From Poriferisodalis sp965203655 (GTDB lineage Bacteria; Actinomycetota; Acidimicrobiia; Acidimicrobiales; Poriferisodalaceae): 64,000 nt of DNA. The first letter of the stretch is position 1, and each line of letters begins with the position of its first letter. The notes below the pieces were generated by a model. That model was not told where the DNA came from. It saw only the letters and a program-made list of their open reading frames with translations, and made no database searches. This document shows, piece by piece, positions 26,401-34,425 of the stretch. The DNA lies in the NCBI RefSeq assembly GCF_965203655.1, contig NZ_CBDBDD010000008.1:1-64000 (forward strand). Direction: 5' to 3'. Position numbers and translations under genes: made by a program.

Positions 26401-28335
26401 TTGCGGCCCGACGCTCCTGCAGTGCCGTCTGTGTCGGTGGGCAACCGGCAGATCGGCCTCTTGTGGTCAGCGCCGAGCGGAAACGGGCTGGCGATCACCC
26501 AGTACTACGTGGAGTACCGGGCCTGTACCGCGACGCCCAGGGATTGCAGCGGTGCCGAACCGACATGGGGGAACTGGATCGAGCGCAGGTACCCGGCCAC
26601 CAGCCTCTCTGCGACGATCACCGGGCTGACCAACGGCACCAAGTACGAAGCGCGGGTGCGAGCCCGTAACGCCAATGGTGCAGGACCTTGGTCGCCGGTC
26701 GCGTCCGGCGTCCCGCTGGCGGCGCCATCGACACCGACAGGGCTGACCTTGGAGCCCAGCAACACCCAGCTGGTGGTGTCGTGGAGCGAGCCGGCATCGC
26801 ACGGTGCGGCCATCACCGGCTACGTCGTACAGCACCGCGACTGCACGGCGACACGGAAGGACTGCACGTCCAGCCCGAAGTGGAGTGAGACCTGGACACC
26901 GCATTCGGACACCGGCACCGACACCAGCAGGACGATTACCGGTCTCACCAACGACACCGCGTACCAGGTGAGGGTGCGGGCCACGAGCAGCACCGGCGAC
27001 AGCGGTTGGTCGCAGATCAAATCAGCCATCCCGGCTGCGGTACCCGCTGCTCCGGCTACGCCGGATCTGACTGCCGACAATCGCCAGCTACGTGTCGACT
27101 GGGAAGAGCCTGACGATCGTGACTCGACGATTGAGCACTACGAGGTGGCCTACCGGGCCTGCACGGCGACCGACGCCGACACCACGGTCAAAACCTGTGC
27201 GACGAATCCGACTTGGGGGAACTGGCGGCTCCACGGCGATGTCGAGGCCAGCCTGTCGAGGATCATCACCGGGCTGACCAATGGCACTGCGTATCAGGTG
27301 CGGGTGAGGGCCGAGAACGAGAAGGGCTGGGGGCCGTGGACCGCTACACCGGCGATAGGCACGCCGATAGGTGCACCGGCGGCACCCACCACGCCGATAG
27401 TGACCACAGGCGACACCGAGTTGGAGATGAAGTGGATCATCCCGCGATCCAACGGTTCGACCATCGACGGCTATGACGTCCGATACCGGGCCTGCACCGC
27501 GACCAACTCCGACACCAAGGTTCTCACCTGCGCCTCGAATCCGACATGGGCCAGCAGTTGGGAGACGCACGCCCATTCGGGCACCGGCACCAGCACGACC
27601 ATCAGAAGCCTGACCAACGGCACCGCCTACCAGGTGAGGGTGCGCGCCCGTGCCGGCGACCGCGAGAGCCCGTGGTCGCAGCCGGCCATGGGAATGCCGA
27701 GAGGCAAGCCCGATGCGCCCACGATGACGTTGGCATCAGGCAACCGGCAGCTGATCGTGACGTGGCCCAAGCCGAATGCCAGGGGGTCGGCGATCACGAG
27801 CTTCCAGTTGCGGTACTGCGAGACTGGTGACGCCACCAAGGACTGCACCAGCGACTACGACGATTGGACGACCAGGGCCGGGATCGGTTCGAGTTCGACG
27901 AGCTACACGATCTCTGGGCGCACCAACGGCAACTCGCACAGCGTTGAGATGCGCACCATCAGCAGGAGCCATGGCGAGAGCGACTGGACGAGTCCAGAAT
28001 CCGCGACACCGGGTGGGCCGAATCGGCCCTCGGCACCTCGACTGACGCGTGGCGACACAGAGATCACCGTGACGTGGACGGCACCCGCCGAGAACCACTC
28101 GGCTATCTCCTCGTACGACGTGGCGTACTGCAACTACACCGACGACGACGACCGCTGCTCTGCTGTCGGCGGCGACTGGCAGGATCCGGTGCCCCACACA
28201 GACCTCGCGAGCTTGAGCGCAACGCTCACCTCCCTGACAAACGGCAAGAGCTACAGGGTTCGAGTCAGGGCTCTGAACGCCCAGGGAAAGGGTGCCTGGT
28301 CGTCACCAGCGGCAGCTACGCCCACGTCGGGCTAG
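23479..28335 (+). CDS. Secreted surface protein: three cell-wall-binding repeats and twelve FN3 domains
   Basis: Large exported protein of 1618 residues. The start at 23479 gives a normal signal peptide (basic RTSSRLLRRLR, hydrophobic LMLAVLALFAAVL, cleavage after ASA); an earlier in-frame ATG at 23392 would add 29 residues. Residues about 36-340 hold three CW_binding_2-type repeats, each with ANGWSSADS or ANGYSAADT, a VGGTAAL element and a final D-RFDTA. Residues about 345-1618 are twelve FN3 domains of about 105 residues, each ending in a variant of LTNGTAYQVRVRARN and GPWS. No LPXTG or transmembrane anchor is seen, so attachment is by the N-terminal repeats. Likely adhesion or matrix role; ligand unknown. 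Confidence 0.88.
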   Translation: MRTSSRLLRRLRGGALMLAVLALFAAVLTPAASAQSRSVGTVVIANGWSSADSAVASALAALESDSLSDAVVLYANSRELTTRTASFIRDRQPSAVILVGGTAALSTAVQDEVFALVGGAALRRIEGADRFDTAAKAVPSSATTFIVANGYSAADTGVAAAVAATRSNAAVLLANTDSLTEPTERVIREQQPSRVEFVGGTAVLAASLVDRVRELAPSVQSVPRHSGASRTDTAAAAAPNTSTTLVIANGWSPPDMGIAAAYAAITSGAAVLYSQTSTLTAPTERRIQALRPRAIVLVGGSAALDTSLHTRLRALAPTAALHRISGSDRIDTAVRAATGTLTAIGTDPPAAPTSLTATARNAGLAVSWRAPTSTVGAAVSGYVVEYRACTAAPSTCTSSPSWGSWTAHAHAGTGTSTTITGLANGTAYQVRVGARNIFGLGSWSQIVSAVPEVQTGKPSVPTSLRVEAANEQLKVTWGPSSPPRGGAVEGYDIQYRTCGASLTCGSWTQHSHTGTGTTTTISKLSNGIRHEVRVRARSSGSESEWSQTASATPEQLPSFERAPALTPGDRQILVQWNEPAFSGSAISDYDVQYRACTATPKDCSDSETEAWGSWRARGHSGTGKITTITGLTNGTAYEVQVRARNSNGLGPWSTAGEAIPVSVPARPNTPTVEAGNAQLVVTWIAPFDNGLAITGYDVEHCTGTCASNSDDWRDVPAHSGTATRHEITGLANGTTYKVRVRAINDLGGAGAGLGPWSGIRTGTPRALPDAPAAPTLTPGDRQITVSWVAPIDNGTTISRYDVQFRACTATPRDCSSNPRWGGWQTRAHTDLSSLELSITSLANATKYQVRVRARISNGVGPSSPVAESTPLGKPAKPATPTLTPGNATLVVTWKAPADNGAAISRYEVAHCVSTADCSLDGDWTDPPIAVTGDPLPTSHTITSLNNGTTYRVRVRATNSVGAGPWSSSASGTPSLRPDAPAVPSVSVGNRQIGLLWSAPSGNGLAITQYYVEYRACTATPRDCSGAEPTWGNWIERRYPATSLSATITGLTNGTKYEARVRARNANGAGPWSPVASGVPLAAPSTPTGLTLEPSNTQLVVSWSEPASHGAAITGYVVQHRDCTATRKDCTSSPKWSETWTPHSDTGTDTSRTITGLTNDTAYQVRVRATSSTGDSGWSQIKSAIPAAVPAAPATPDLTADNRQLRVDWEEPDDRDSTIEHYEVAYRACTATDADTTVKTCATNPTWGNWRLHGDVEASLSRIITGLTNGTAYQVRVRAENEKGWGPWTATPAIGTPIGAPAAPTTPIVTTGDTELEMKWIIPRSNGSTIDGYDVRYRACTATNSDTKVLTCASNPTWASSWETHAHSGTGTSTTIRSLTNGTAYQVRVRARAGDRESPWSQPAMGMPRGKPDAPTMTLASGNRQLIVTWPKPNARGSAITSFQLRYCETGDATKDCTSDYDDWTTRAGIGSSSTSYTISGRTNGNSHSVEMRTISRSHGESDWTSPESATPGGPNRPSAPRLTRGDTEITVTWTAPAENHSAISSYDVAYCNYTDDDDRCSAVGGDWQDPVPHTDLASLSATLTSLTNGKSYRVRVRALNAQGKGAWSSPAAATPTSG

Positions 28336-28539
28336 CCGCCTGTACCCATCCAGCCACTAACGCTCGGTCGGAGTTCCATGACCGAGTTCGAGGCGTCCCT
28401 TGAGGACAACTGCCGAATGAGGGCCAACCGCGCCGAGGGGCGAAGTTGCGCAGTACGCGTGAGACAGGACTCTCGTCGCAGTCAACCCTGCACAGCGCAC
28501 GCCTAGCATTCGGATCGTCCCCCTGACAGGGAGGTGACT

Positions 28540-29460
28540 ATGCGCAGCTGGGATTCGATGGAGGACTTCGAGGCCTTTCTGGATGACGGCGGGCTGGTGG
28601 AGCCCGACGACGACATGCCAGACGCATACCGCGAGGCGGTGTTCCGGTTCATCGAGCTGCACGCCAACAGCGAGTACATGGGCGGGCTCACCGAGCGCGA
28701 CTGGATCGCCAAGGCGCCGGGACTGACGAACAAGCTCACGGCCCTGGCCAAGACGCAGGACGAGATCGGTCACGCGCACCTGCTGTACATGGTGGCGGCC
28801 GACATGGGCGTGAAGACCCGTGACGAGATGACGGCCGATCTGCTGGCCGGTCGCACCACATTCCACAACGTGTTCCACTACCGGGCCTATTCGTGGGGCG
28901 ACCAGATCGCGATCGCGTACCTGGTGGACGCGGCCGCGCTGGCCAGCCAGCAGGCGGTGTTCAAGAACTGCAGCTACGGGCCCTACAAGCGCATCCTGCG
29001 GCGGATCATCGCCGAGGAGGGCTTTCACATGCGCAACGGTGAGGAGTTGCTGCTGAAGATGGCCAAGGGCATCCAGCAGCAGCACGACATGATGCAAGAG
29101 GGCCTCGACCGCTGGTGGTGGCCGTCGGTGCAGCTCTTCGGGCCCGACACCCGGCCCGACGACGTGCTGCTGCGATGGCACATCAAGTCCGAGCGCAACG
29201 AGGTGCTGCGAGACCGCTTCGTGCAGAAGATGGTGCCCCAGCTGCAAGCGGCCGGCTTCACCATCCCCGATCCGGACCTTCACCAGGATCCCGACACGGG
29301 ACGCTGGGTGAGCGGTGAGATCGACTGGGATGCGCTGAAGGCGGCGATCGCCGGCCGGGGGCCCGACAGCGAGCGTCGCTTGCGTGACGCCCGCAATGCC
29401 TGGGACGGCGCCTCGTGGGTGCGCGATGCGCTGGACGAGGCGGCTGCGGTGCCCGCATGA
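28540..29460 (+). CDS. paaA: 1,2-phenylacetyl-CoA epoxidase, catalytic subunit PaaA
   Basis: Di-iron ferritin-like oxygenase subunit that forms the ring-1,2-epoxide of phenylacetyl-CoA. Iron-ligand motifs TQDEIGHAH and IIAEEGFHMRNGEE are visible, with FHYRAYSWGDQIAIAYLVDAAA between them. 306 residues, normal. The ATG is chosen for GGGAGG five bases upstream. First of four overlapping genes. The preceding 200 bp hold no gene. Confidence 0.95.
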   Translation: MRSWDSMEDFEAFLDDGGLVEPDDDMPDAYREAVFRFIELHANSEYMGGLTERDWIAKAPGLTNKLTALAKTQDEIGHAHLLYMVAADMGVKTRDEMTADLLAGRTTFHNVFHYRAYSWGDQIAIAYLVDAAALASQQAVFKNCSYGPYKRILRRIIAEEGFHMRNGEELLLKMAKGIQQQHDMMQEGLDRWWWPSVQLFGPDTRPDDVLLRWHIKSERNEVLRDRFVQKMVPQLQAAGFTIPDPDLHQDPDTGRWVSGEIDWDALKAAIAGRGPDSERRLRDARNAWDGASWVRDALDEAAAVPA

Positions 29461-29993
29461 GCCGAGCGGCTCCCGCTGGTGTCGTCGCGGCGGTCCGCCG
29501 GTCCGTGTCGCAGGTATGCGACCCGGAGTACCCGGAGGTGACCATCGCCGAGCTGGGCATCCTCGAACGTGTCAGCAGCAGTGACGGCGGCTCGACCGTG
29601 CAGATCGAGCTCGTGCCGACCATGCTCGGCTGCCCTGCTCTCGACGTCATCGCCCGCGATGTCACCGATGCTGCGCGAGCGGCGTGTGCCGGTGCCGACA
29701 TCTCGATCGAAGTGGCCTTCGTGGACGACCCCGTGTGGACACCAGACCGGATCGCGCCGTCCGCGGTGGGCTTTCTGGCCCGTGAGTATTCGGTGGCAGT
29801 GCGACGCCGGTCCGCGGACGCGAGCTGCCCGATCTGCGGCGGCACTTCCCTGGAGCACCGTTCGGACTTCGGGCCGACGCCGTGCCGCAGCGTCGAGTGG
29901 TGCCCGAGCTGCCGGAACCCCGTCGAAGTCGTCGGCAGGGTTGACCTTCCGGCCGCCATGGAGGCGGCGCCAGCTAGCCCAGTGCCCGCATGA
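29457..29993 (+). CDS. paaD: Phenylacetate oxygenase accessory protein PaaD (DUF59/MIP18)
   Basis: Assembly factor thought to help cluster insertion in the epoxidase complex. The N-terminal DUF59 domain has VCDPEYPEVTIAELGILE and MLGCPALDVIARDV (conserved Cys). The C-terminus has a zinc-like set, CPICGG and WCPSC, as in PaaD proteins. The ATG overlaps the paaA stop (ATGA). Lying between A and B, rather than after C, is an uncommon order. Confidence 0.9.
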   Translation: MSRAAPAGVVAAVRRSVSQVCDPEYPEVTIAELGILERVSSSDGGSTVQIELVPTMLGCPALDVIARDVTDAARAACAGADISIEVAFVDDPVWTPDRIAPSAVGFLAREYSVAVRRRSADASCPICGGTSLEHRSDFGPTPCRSVEWCPSCRNPVEVVGRVDLPAAMEAAPASPVPA

Positions 29994-30262
29994 AGACCTA
30001 CGAGGTGTTCCTCAAGCGTGCGGGCAAGGACCCCTTCACGCACGTCGGCGCACTCGAAGCTCCCGACGACGACTTGGCGCTCAGCTTCGCCCGCGACTGC
30101 TACGCGCGCCGGTCGGAAGGGGAGCAGATGTGGGTCGTGGCCCGCGAGGATCTGCTGGTCGCCGACCCCACAGAACTGGAGATGGCCGACCGGGACCATC
30201 GCCACAACGACGGCGCCTTTCTGCGAGATCTGCGCCAAGCCGGCAGCGCCGAGCCAACGTGA
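29990..30262 (+). CDS. paaB: 1,2-phenylacetyl-CoA epoxidase subunit PaaB
   Basis: Small structural subunit of 90 residues. MKTYEVFLKRAGKDPFTHVGALEAPDD and ARDCYARRSEGEQMWVV are diagnostic of PaaB. Both ends overlap neighbouring genes by 4 bp, so it is translated in step with them. Confidence 0.95.
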   Translation: MKTYEVFLKRAGKDPFTHVGALEAPDDDLALSFARDCYARRSEGEQMWVVAREDLLVADPTELEMADRDHRHNDGAFLRDLRQAGSAEPT

Positions 30263-31071
30263 AGGACAAGGGCGAAACCGAACCCGTGACCACGATCGAT
30301 CCGACCGGCGATCCTGCGCAAACCCCTGGCGCACGCGAGCTCGTGCTGGCGCTCGCCGACGACGAGCTGTGCATCGGACAGAACTTGGGATGGTGGATCG
30401 CAGTAGGGCCGTTTCTGGAAGAGGACTTGGCGCTCACGTCCATCAGTCAGGACGAGCTGGGTCACGCCCGCGCGCTGTACGGGCTGCTGGGCGATGACAT
30501 CGACGCGATGGCATACGGGCGCGAACCGCACGAGTACCTCTGCGCCCACATCACCGAGCTTCCCTGCCACGACTGGGCCGAGACGCTGGTACGCCACTTC
30601 CTGTACGACACGGCGGAGACAGTGCGATGGAGCGCTCTGGTGGACTCGTCGTGGGAATCGCTCGGAGCCGTCGCACGCCGCGCCCTCGCCGAGGAACGGT
30701 CGCACCTGCGCCACGCCACCGGGCTGCTCGACCGGCTGCTGCGAACCGGCGCGGGCATCGCTCACCTGCTGCCACTGTTCGATCAGCTCGCGCCGATGGC
30801 AAGCGAGCTCTTCGAGGCTCCGTCAGGCTGCTCGGACGAGGCGCTCGTCGCTGCAGGCGTGATGACGTGCGGACTCGGCAACCAGCTCGCCCAATGGCAG
30901 GACATCGTCGGCGATGCACTCGGAAAGGCTGGGTATCAGCCGCAGTGGCCGGCCGCCGACCCGGAGGCGGCACCTCTGGGAGGCCGAGCCGGCCGGCGCT
31001 CGCCGCATTTCGCTGCGCTGCACGCCGAGATGGTCGAAGTGCTGTCGATCGATCCCTCAGCGCGCTGGTAG
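30259..31071 (+). CDS. paaC: 1,2-phenylacetyl-CoA epoxidase subunit PaaC
   Basis: Structural ferritin-like subunit (270 residues) that pairs with PaaA. ADDELCIGQNLGWWIAVGPFLEEDLAL, SISQDELGHARALYGLLGD and AEERSHLRHATGLLDRLL are family hallmarks. GTG start overlapping the paaB stop. The reductase PaaE does not follow; the next gene is a molybdopterin hydroxylase subunit, so electrons must come from a reductase encoded elsewhere. Confidence 0.93.
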   Translation: MKDKGETEPVTTIDPTGDPAQTPGARELVLALADDELCIGQNLGWWIAVGPFLEEDLALTSISQDELGHARALYGLLGDDIDAMAYGREPHEYLCAHITELPCHDWAETLVRHFLYDTAETVRWSALVDSSWESLGAVARRALAEERSHLRHATGLLDRLLRTGAGIAHLLPLFDQLAPMASELFEAPSGCSDEALVAAGVMTCGLGNQLAQWQDIVGDALGKAGYQPQWPAADPEAAPLGGRAGRRSPHFAALHAEMVEVLSIDPSARW

Positions 31072-31121
31072 CGCCTCTGCCACAATCGCCGTCGGCCGAA
31101 CGGCGAGGCGGGGGTCGACGC

Positions 31122-33422
31122 ATGGCACTACGAGGAACATCGGTCGTCCGGCGCGAGGACGAGCCGCTGCTGCGCGGCCAGGGGCAATTCGTTGCCAATC
31201 TCGCAGCGGATGCTGAGTGGGACGGCGTGGTGCATGCGTGCTATGTGACGTCCACGGTTGCGCATGCCGTGATTGCCGGGCTTGACGTCAGCGAAGCCCG
31301 TCGCGCTCGCGGAGTCATCGATGTGGTCACGGCGGCCGATGTGGACCTCCCTCCGTACCCGGCCCCGAGTCCGGCGTTCGATGCCGCCATCGTGCGGCCC
31401 ATGCTGGCTGATGACCGTGTCCGGTTCGTGGGCGAGCCCGTCGCAGTCGTGGTGGCCGAGACTGCTGCAACGGCGATCGACGCGGCCGAGCTGGTCGTCG
31501 TCAACTACGAGCCCCTGCCGGCGTTCGCCGATCCCGAGGCAGCGCTCAGCGCCCCCGCGCTGTTTGAGGGCATGGCGGAGCCGAACGTGGTGCTGCGCAT
31601 GTCGCTGGACGGCGGGCAGGCCGATTTCGCTTCGTGCGAGGTGGTGGCCGAGGTGCGCACGGTGAACAACCGCATCGCGCCGTGCCCGCTGGAGCCCCGG
31701 GTGGCGGCGAGCCGCTGGGCCGATGACGGGCGTCTGCATCACATGAACGCCGGCCAGGGACCCCACCCGGTGCGCGCGGCGCTGGCCAAGATGCTCGGCC
31801 TCGAGCGCGACCAGATGCGCGTGTTCTCCCGAGACGTCGGCGGCAGCTTCGGCGCGAAGGCCCGCCCCCATCCCGAGGAAACCTTGCTGGGCTGGCTGTC
31901 GGATCGGCTCGGTCGGCCGGTGATGTGGGTCCCGTCCCGGAGCGACGACATGGTCGGCCTGGTGCACGGGCGCGGGCAGATCCAGTACTGCCGCATCGGC
32001 GGGACTGCCGACGGTCGCATCACGGCGTTCGAGGTACGGGTGATCCAGGACGCCGGTGCGTACGGGAACACCGGAGCGGCGCTGCCCAGCAACATCCAGG
32101 CGATGCTGACCGGCTGCTACGACATCGCCTCGCTCGGCTTCAGCTCCGTGTCGGTGCTGACCAACACGACCCCCATCGGCCCGTTCCGGGGCGCCGGCCG
32201 GCCAGAGGCCGCCGCGGCCATCGAGCGCGCCGTCGATGTATTTGCGGCGGAGGTCGGGATGGACCCCGTCGAGGTGCGCAGGAAGAACTTCCTGGCGCCC
32301 GAACGGTTCCCCTTCGAGACCCAGACCGGCATGCGGTACGACACGGGTGCGTACGAAGCGGGCATGGACGCTGCGCTCGATGCCGCTGACTACGCCTCGC
32401 TGCGTGCAGAGCAGGCCCACCGGCGCGCCGACGGCGACGACAAGCTGCTTGGCATCGGCATCGCCACCTACGTCGAGCGCACTGCCGGCCTCGGGCGCTC
32501 CGAGTATGGCGCTGTCGAGCTGGTTGAGGGCGGGCGGATCGTGGGCCGCACCGGGTCGTCGCCCTACGGCCAGGGCCATCACACGTCGTGGGCGATGCTG
32601 ATCTCCGACCGCACCGGCATGCCGATGGATCGCATCGACATCGTTCACGGCGACACCGACGAGGTCCCGCAAGGCCAGATCACCGGCGGCTCGCGATCGG
32701 TGCAGCTCGCGGGCACGTCCATCTGGGAAGCATCCGGTGCCCTGGTTGACCAGGCGCGCACCGTGGCGGCCACGCTGCTGGAGGCTGACCCTGCCGATGT
32801 CACGCTCGACACCGATTCGGGCGCGTTTCACGTGGTCGGCACCCCGGCGGTCTCCGTGGACTGGGCTGCTGTGGCCCAACACCTCGCGGCGACCGATGGC
32901 GCCGGCGGCCCACGCCTGCTGCACGCCGAGGAGACGTTCGAGTCCGAAGCGCCGACCTTCCCCTTCGGCACCCACATCGCGGTCGTGGAAGTCGACCGCC
33001 ACACGGGCGAAGTCGAACTGCAGCGGCTGGTGGCCTGCGACGACGCCGGCGTCATCGTCAATCCGCTGCTCGCGGAAGGACAGGTGCACGGCGGTCTGGC
33101 GCACGGCGCGGCGCAGGCGCTGTACGAGGAGTTCGTCTACGACGACGACGGCAACCCGCTCACCGCGAACTTTGCCGACTACCCGGTCGTCTCGGCTGCC
33201 GAGATGCCCTTCTTCGAGCGGGTGCTGCACGAGACGCCGACGCATGTCAATCCGCTGGGGGCCAAGGGCCTCGGCGAGGCCGGCTCAGTCGGCAGCACAC
33301 CCGCCGTCCAGAACGCGGTCATCGACGCAGTCGCACACCTCGGCATTCGTCACCTCGACATGCCGCTCACACCGCAACGCGTCTGGCGCGCAATCACCGA
33401 CGCGGCGACATCGATGGATTGA
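31122..33422 (+). CDS. Xanthine dehydrogenase family, molybdopterin-binding large subunit
   Basis: Aerobic CO dehydrogenase/aldehyde oxidase-type large subunit of 766 residues. Visible are the molybdopterin-site segments DVGGSFGAKARPHPEE, GPFRGAGRPEAAAAIERAVD, SPYGQGHHTSWAML, the late VACDDAGVIVNPLLAEGQVHGGLAHG and the C-terminal GEAGSVGSTPAVQNAVIDA with the catalytic Glu. The active-site loop is FRGAGRP rather than the cysteine-bearing AYxCSFR of true CO dehydrogenase, so the substrate is not CO. The FAD and iron-sulphur subunits are absent nearby. Substrate unknown; a hydroxylation step in aromatic breakdown is plausible from the paa neighbours. Confidence 0.88.
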   Translation: MALRGTSVVRREDEPLLRGQGQFVANLAADAEWDGVVHACYVTSTVAHAVIAGLDVSEARRARGVIDVVTAADVDLPPYPAPSPAFDAAIVRPMLADDRVRFVGEPVAVVVAETAATAIDAAELVVVNYEPLPAFADPEAALSAPALFEGMAEPNVVLRMSLDGGQADFASCEVVAEVRTVNNRIAPCPLEPRVAASRWADDGRLHHMNAGQGPHPVRAALAKMLGLERDQMRVFSRDVGGSFGAKARPHPEETLLGWLSDRLGRPVMWVPSRSDDMVGLVHGRGQIQYCRIGGTADGRITAFEVRVIQDAGAYGNTGAALPSNIQAMLTGCYDIASLGFSSVSVLTNTTPIGPFRGAGRPEAAAAIERAVDVFAAEVGMDPVEVRRKNFLAPERFPFETQTGMRYDTGAYEAGMDAALDAADYASLRAEQAHRRADGDDKLLGIGIATYVERTAGLGRSEYGAVELVEGGRIVGRTGSSPYGQGHHTSWAMLISDRTGMPMDRIDIVHGDTDEVPQGQITGGSRSVQLAGTSIWEASGALVDQARTVAATLLEADPADVTLDTDSGAFHVVGTPAVSVDWAAVAQHLAATDGAGGPRLLHAEETFESEAPTFPFGTHIAVVEVDRHTGEVELQRLVACDDAGVIVNPLLAEGQVHGGLAHGAAQALYEEFVYDDDGNPLTANFADYPVVSAAEMPFFERVLHETPTHVNPLGAKGLGEAGSVGSTPAVQNAVIDAVAHLGIRHLDMPLTPQRVWRAITDAATSMD

Positions 33423-33477
33423 CCGCAGCAGAGACGGCCTACATCCACGCGGGATGAGATTCATCGCCGCGGGTGAA

Positions 33478-33897
33478 CTATCGAGTATTCGCAAGCAGCG
33501 CCTCGAATGCGGCCGGAGTCACTACCGGCGGTTCTTGCTCGTCCCATTCGAGCAGGTCTCGGTCGCCTGACACGATGACATCTGCTCGCTGATCGCGCGC
33601 CATCGACACCAAGTAGTCATCATGTGGATCCCGGGTGAGCCGCTCCGGTGCTGTGGGGTCCGGCACGATGATCGCATCCGCCGCGAGTAAGTCCAACAGC
33701 GCCGTGGCGGCTGAGTTTGAGATCAGTCGGCTGGTTCGCGGCCGGTCGAGCAGGACAGCGGAAACCTCACCGAGCAGCCGCGGGCAGGCAATCAAGTCAA
33801 AGCTGCTACCGGCGCGCCACAATTCGAGAATGCGATGAGGCGGTCCTGAGCCGATTGCAGCAGACACGAGCACATTGGCATCCAAGACCGCTCTCAT
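33478..33897 (-). CDS. PIN-domain toxin-like ribonuclease
   Basis: Protein of 139 residues with the PIN acidic set: VLDANVLVSA near 5, the Glu in LLGEVSAVL, DPHDDYLVSMA near 95 and SGDRDLL near 112. These residues hold divalent metal for RNA cleavage. It follows the putative antitoxin by 15 bp on the same strand, the usual order for a type II pair. Confidence 0.85.
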   Translation of the reverse strand: MRAVLDANVLVSAAIGSGPPHRILELWRAGSSFDLIACPRLLGEVSAVLLDRPRTSRLISNSAATALLDLLAADAIIVPDPTAPERLTRDPHDDYLVSMARDQRADVIVSGDRDLLEWDEQEPPVVTPAAFEALLANTR

Positions 33898-33912
33898 TGC
33901 GATGCGGAAGGT

Positions 33913-34227
33913 CTAGCGCTGAGCGCGTTGGTGCCTAACAGCCCGCGTTTCCGTGACGGCAAGCGCCATCACGTCTTCGTCGCTGAGACGTGCGGTTGCG
34001 TCCTGGGGCGCATTCTGCGTTCGCGGGATTGACTTCGCGAAGCGACTACGGGCTTGCTCGCCCGTCAGGCCGAGTGCCTCCCCGATCTCGTCCCACGTTG
34101 CGCCGGCCAAGCGGGCTGATTGCATGAGCTCCCGGCAACGCGTTGGCAGTGGTGCTGATGAGCATCCGGCGCTGCGGAGCTGGTCGAGCGTCAATCCTGG
34201 CGATTGTGCGTCTGCCGCTGTGGCCAT
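33913..34227 (-). CDS. Putative antitoxin of the PIN pair
   Basis: Protein of 104 residues. The central segment SARLAGATWDEIGEALGLTGEQARSRF is a helix-turn-helix of the type used for DNA binding. The remainder has low similarity to known families. The antitoxin role is inferred from its position 15 bp before the PIN gene. Confidence 0.65.
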   Translation of the reverse strand: MATAADAQSPGLTLDQLRSAGCSSAPLPTRCRELMQSARLAGATWDEIGEALGLTGEQARSRFAKSIPRTQNAPQDATARLSDEDVMALAVTETRAVRHQRAQR

Positions 34228-34425
34228 GCCTGCAAGCGTAAACGCAAGAGGCCGTCTCGACGAAACGGATTAACGCGGCGAGCCGCTTCAGCCGTCGTTG
34301 GAGTGCCTCTGCTCGTCCAGTTCGGCTTTGACGATCGGCCGAACGGCGGCCTTGGGCCCGTCAATCCAGTCGTTGCTTGAAATCGCGTCCCGGTTCCGAT
34401 CCGCTCCGGTACGAAGGGGCGCTGC

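Noticed and set aside
31128..33245. 705-residue minus-strand frame opposite the molybdopterin hydroxylase gene
   Set aside because: Entirely antisense to a gene with conserved active-site motifs, and no domain is visible in it.
31122..33422. Carbon monoxide dehydrogenase large subunit
   Set aside because: The active-site loop is FRGAGRP rather than the Cys-bearing form, and coxS and coxM are missing.
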